In this document: in pieces, positions 63,470-64,000 of the stretch
Layout of the letters: every line of letters begins with the position of its first letter
Position numbering within the stretch: position 1 is the first letter of the stretch
Source: DATKJS01 sp050015275
GTDB lineage: Bacteria > Acidobacteriota > Aminicenantia > Aminicenantales > Saccharicenantaceae
Length of the DNA stretch: 64,000 bases
NCBI GenBank assembly: GCA_050015275.1
Contig: JBEKBS010000004.1
Span: forward strand, 72,209-136,208
Reading direction: 5' to 3'
The notes under the pieces: model-generated
Told to the model about the DNA's origin: nothing
Database searches by the model: none
Seen by the model: the letters and a program-made list of their open reading frames with translations, nothing else
Made by a program: the position numbers and the translations under genes

Positions 63470-63563
<94 letters not shown>

Positions 63564-63584
63564 GCGGTCCTTCGGAACGTGGGG

Positions 63585-63594
63585 CTATTCTAGC
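63585..63594 (-). promoter_or_regulatory. Extended -10 before tRNA-Ser
   Basis: Minus strand TGC-TAGAAT about 22-30 nt before the tRNA 5' end. The -35 is weak. A 6-bp hairpin (63601-63606 with 63616-63621) lies just upstream. Confidence 0.45.
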
Positions 63595-63656
63595 ATGTTT
63601 CGGAGGAGATGAAAACCTCCGGGTGAGCTGACGAAAAAAAGAGGATCGTCCGGCTG

Positions 63657-63947
63657 TCAGCAGGGACCCCACGTGTGGCGGGGGTGGCGCTTCTTGTATT
63701 CCGCGGCGGTTCTCTTCGTGATCTTGTGCCAGGGCTCTCCTGTTTTTGCCCCGACGATGGAGGCCAGGGCGCACCGGCAAAGGGTCGGGTCCACTTCCTT
63801 GAGGAGCCTCTGATAGACCTTGTAGGGATCCCGCCGGAGGAAGTCCTTTTTCCCCTTGATCCCGATTTTTTCGAGCTTCCCCGCCGTCGTCGCGCCGATA
63901 TTCGGCAGGTCCGTCAGCTTGTCCGCCTTCTTCGCGGGCCTCATCAT
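63657..63947 (-). CDS. Cdd1-like helix-hairpin-helix protein
   Basis: 96 residues. The N-terminus LTDLPNIGATTAGKLEKIGIKGKKDFLRRDPYKVYQRL is a helix-hairpin-helix of the Cdd1/pathogenicity-locus ('mitomycin resistance') type, probably DNA-binding. The C-terminal Cys/His residues (TLCRCALASIVGAKTG) and the ending HTWGPC are present. GAGGAGG precedes the start. The family role is unknown. It lies upstream of the tRNA gene on the same strand. Confidence 0.8.
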   Translation of the reverse strand: MMRPAKKADKLTDLPNIGATTAGKLEKIGIKGKKDFLRRDPYKVYQRLLKEVDPTLCRCALASIVGAKTGEPWHKITKRTAAEYKKRHPRHTWGPC

Positions 63948-64000
63948 GGGACCTCCTCGCAGTTACGCTTTTCGGGCTGATGCAACATCGGATGGCGGAG

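Overview
The window looks like a chromosomal segment from a GC-rich, diderm (Gram-negative-type) bacterium. The envelope evidence is an OmpH/Skp chaperone, apolipoprotein N-acyltransferase, lipoproteins with lipoboxes, a TonB-like protein and pseudopilins. The gene content (short archaeal-type prolyl-tRNA synthetase, separate glyQ and glyS, split gcvPA/gcvPB, several PilZ proteins, exported glycoside hydrolases, a DUF6599-like protein) is compatible with Acidobacteriota, perhaps an uncultured Aminicenantes-like lineage. That placement is inference; no rRNA is present. I see no CRISPR array, insertion sequence, prophage or integrase. Most of the window is dense, ordinary chromosome.

Layout. 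1-7.1 kb: the end of a membrane protein, a Skp-like chaperone, then minus-strand genes (exported unknown, GH15/63-like glycosidase, membrane metallophosphoesterase, nitroreductase). 7.2-13.3 kb: a lipoprotein, a four-gene ATPase-permease-ATPase-permease ABC operon, an M23 peptidase and a 66-residue protein. 13.4-17.4 kb: rpsO, pnp and three small pseudopilin genes. 17.4-20.2 kb: DUF192, pcm and proS on the minus strand. 20.4-23.2 kb: three PilZ-like genes around a LuxR-type regulator with a degenerate receiver, then coaE. 23.3-28.0 kb: HU divergent from nfeD, a slipin, a SPOR protein and lnt. 28.0-33.2 kb: prfB with the programmed +1 frameshift, then DUF1844, ribF, pyrR, pyrC and rnc. 33.3-35.3 kb: an AI-2E-type permease and a DUF6599-like protein. 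35.6-41.8 kb: a DUF362 protein, a Tat-signal AmrS-like radical SAM protein, a membrane spermidine-synthase-like protein, a TonB-like protein and an exported unknown. 42-49.7 kb: a PilZ protein, then the minus-strand operon gcvT-gcvH-gcvPA-gcvPB-glyQ-glyS. 49.9-57.7 kb: argS, a Gld-like ABC module with a DUF4340 protein, and mutY. 57.7-64 kb: a flavodiiron protein, a GNAT enzyme, a Yip1-like membrane protein, a GH106-like lipoprotein, tRNA-Ser(GCU) and a Cdd1-like helix-hairpin-helix protein.

How the genes work together. One operon joins glycine breakdown (GCS T, H and P proteins) to glycyl-tRNA charging. The rpsO-pnp pair is the classical ribosome/RNA-decay unit. The 29.2-33.2 kb run links flavin synthesis, pyrimidine regulation and synthesis, and RNase III. 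Several sigma70-like promoters (-35, 16-18 bp spacer, -10) can be read by eye. At three or four of them the predicted start of transcription lies only 3-6 nt before the start codon and no Shine-Dalgarno is visible, which suggests leaderless mRNAs.

The most unusual parts are the DUF362/Tat-radical SAM/membrane methyltransferase-like cluster at 35.6-41.8 kb, the PilZ/pseudo-receiver cluster at 20.4-22.6 kb, an RNase III whose catalytic Asp is Gly, and the pseudopilin trio behind pnp. No database search was possible, so family calls rest on motifs and on recognition of the translated sequences.
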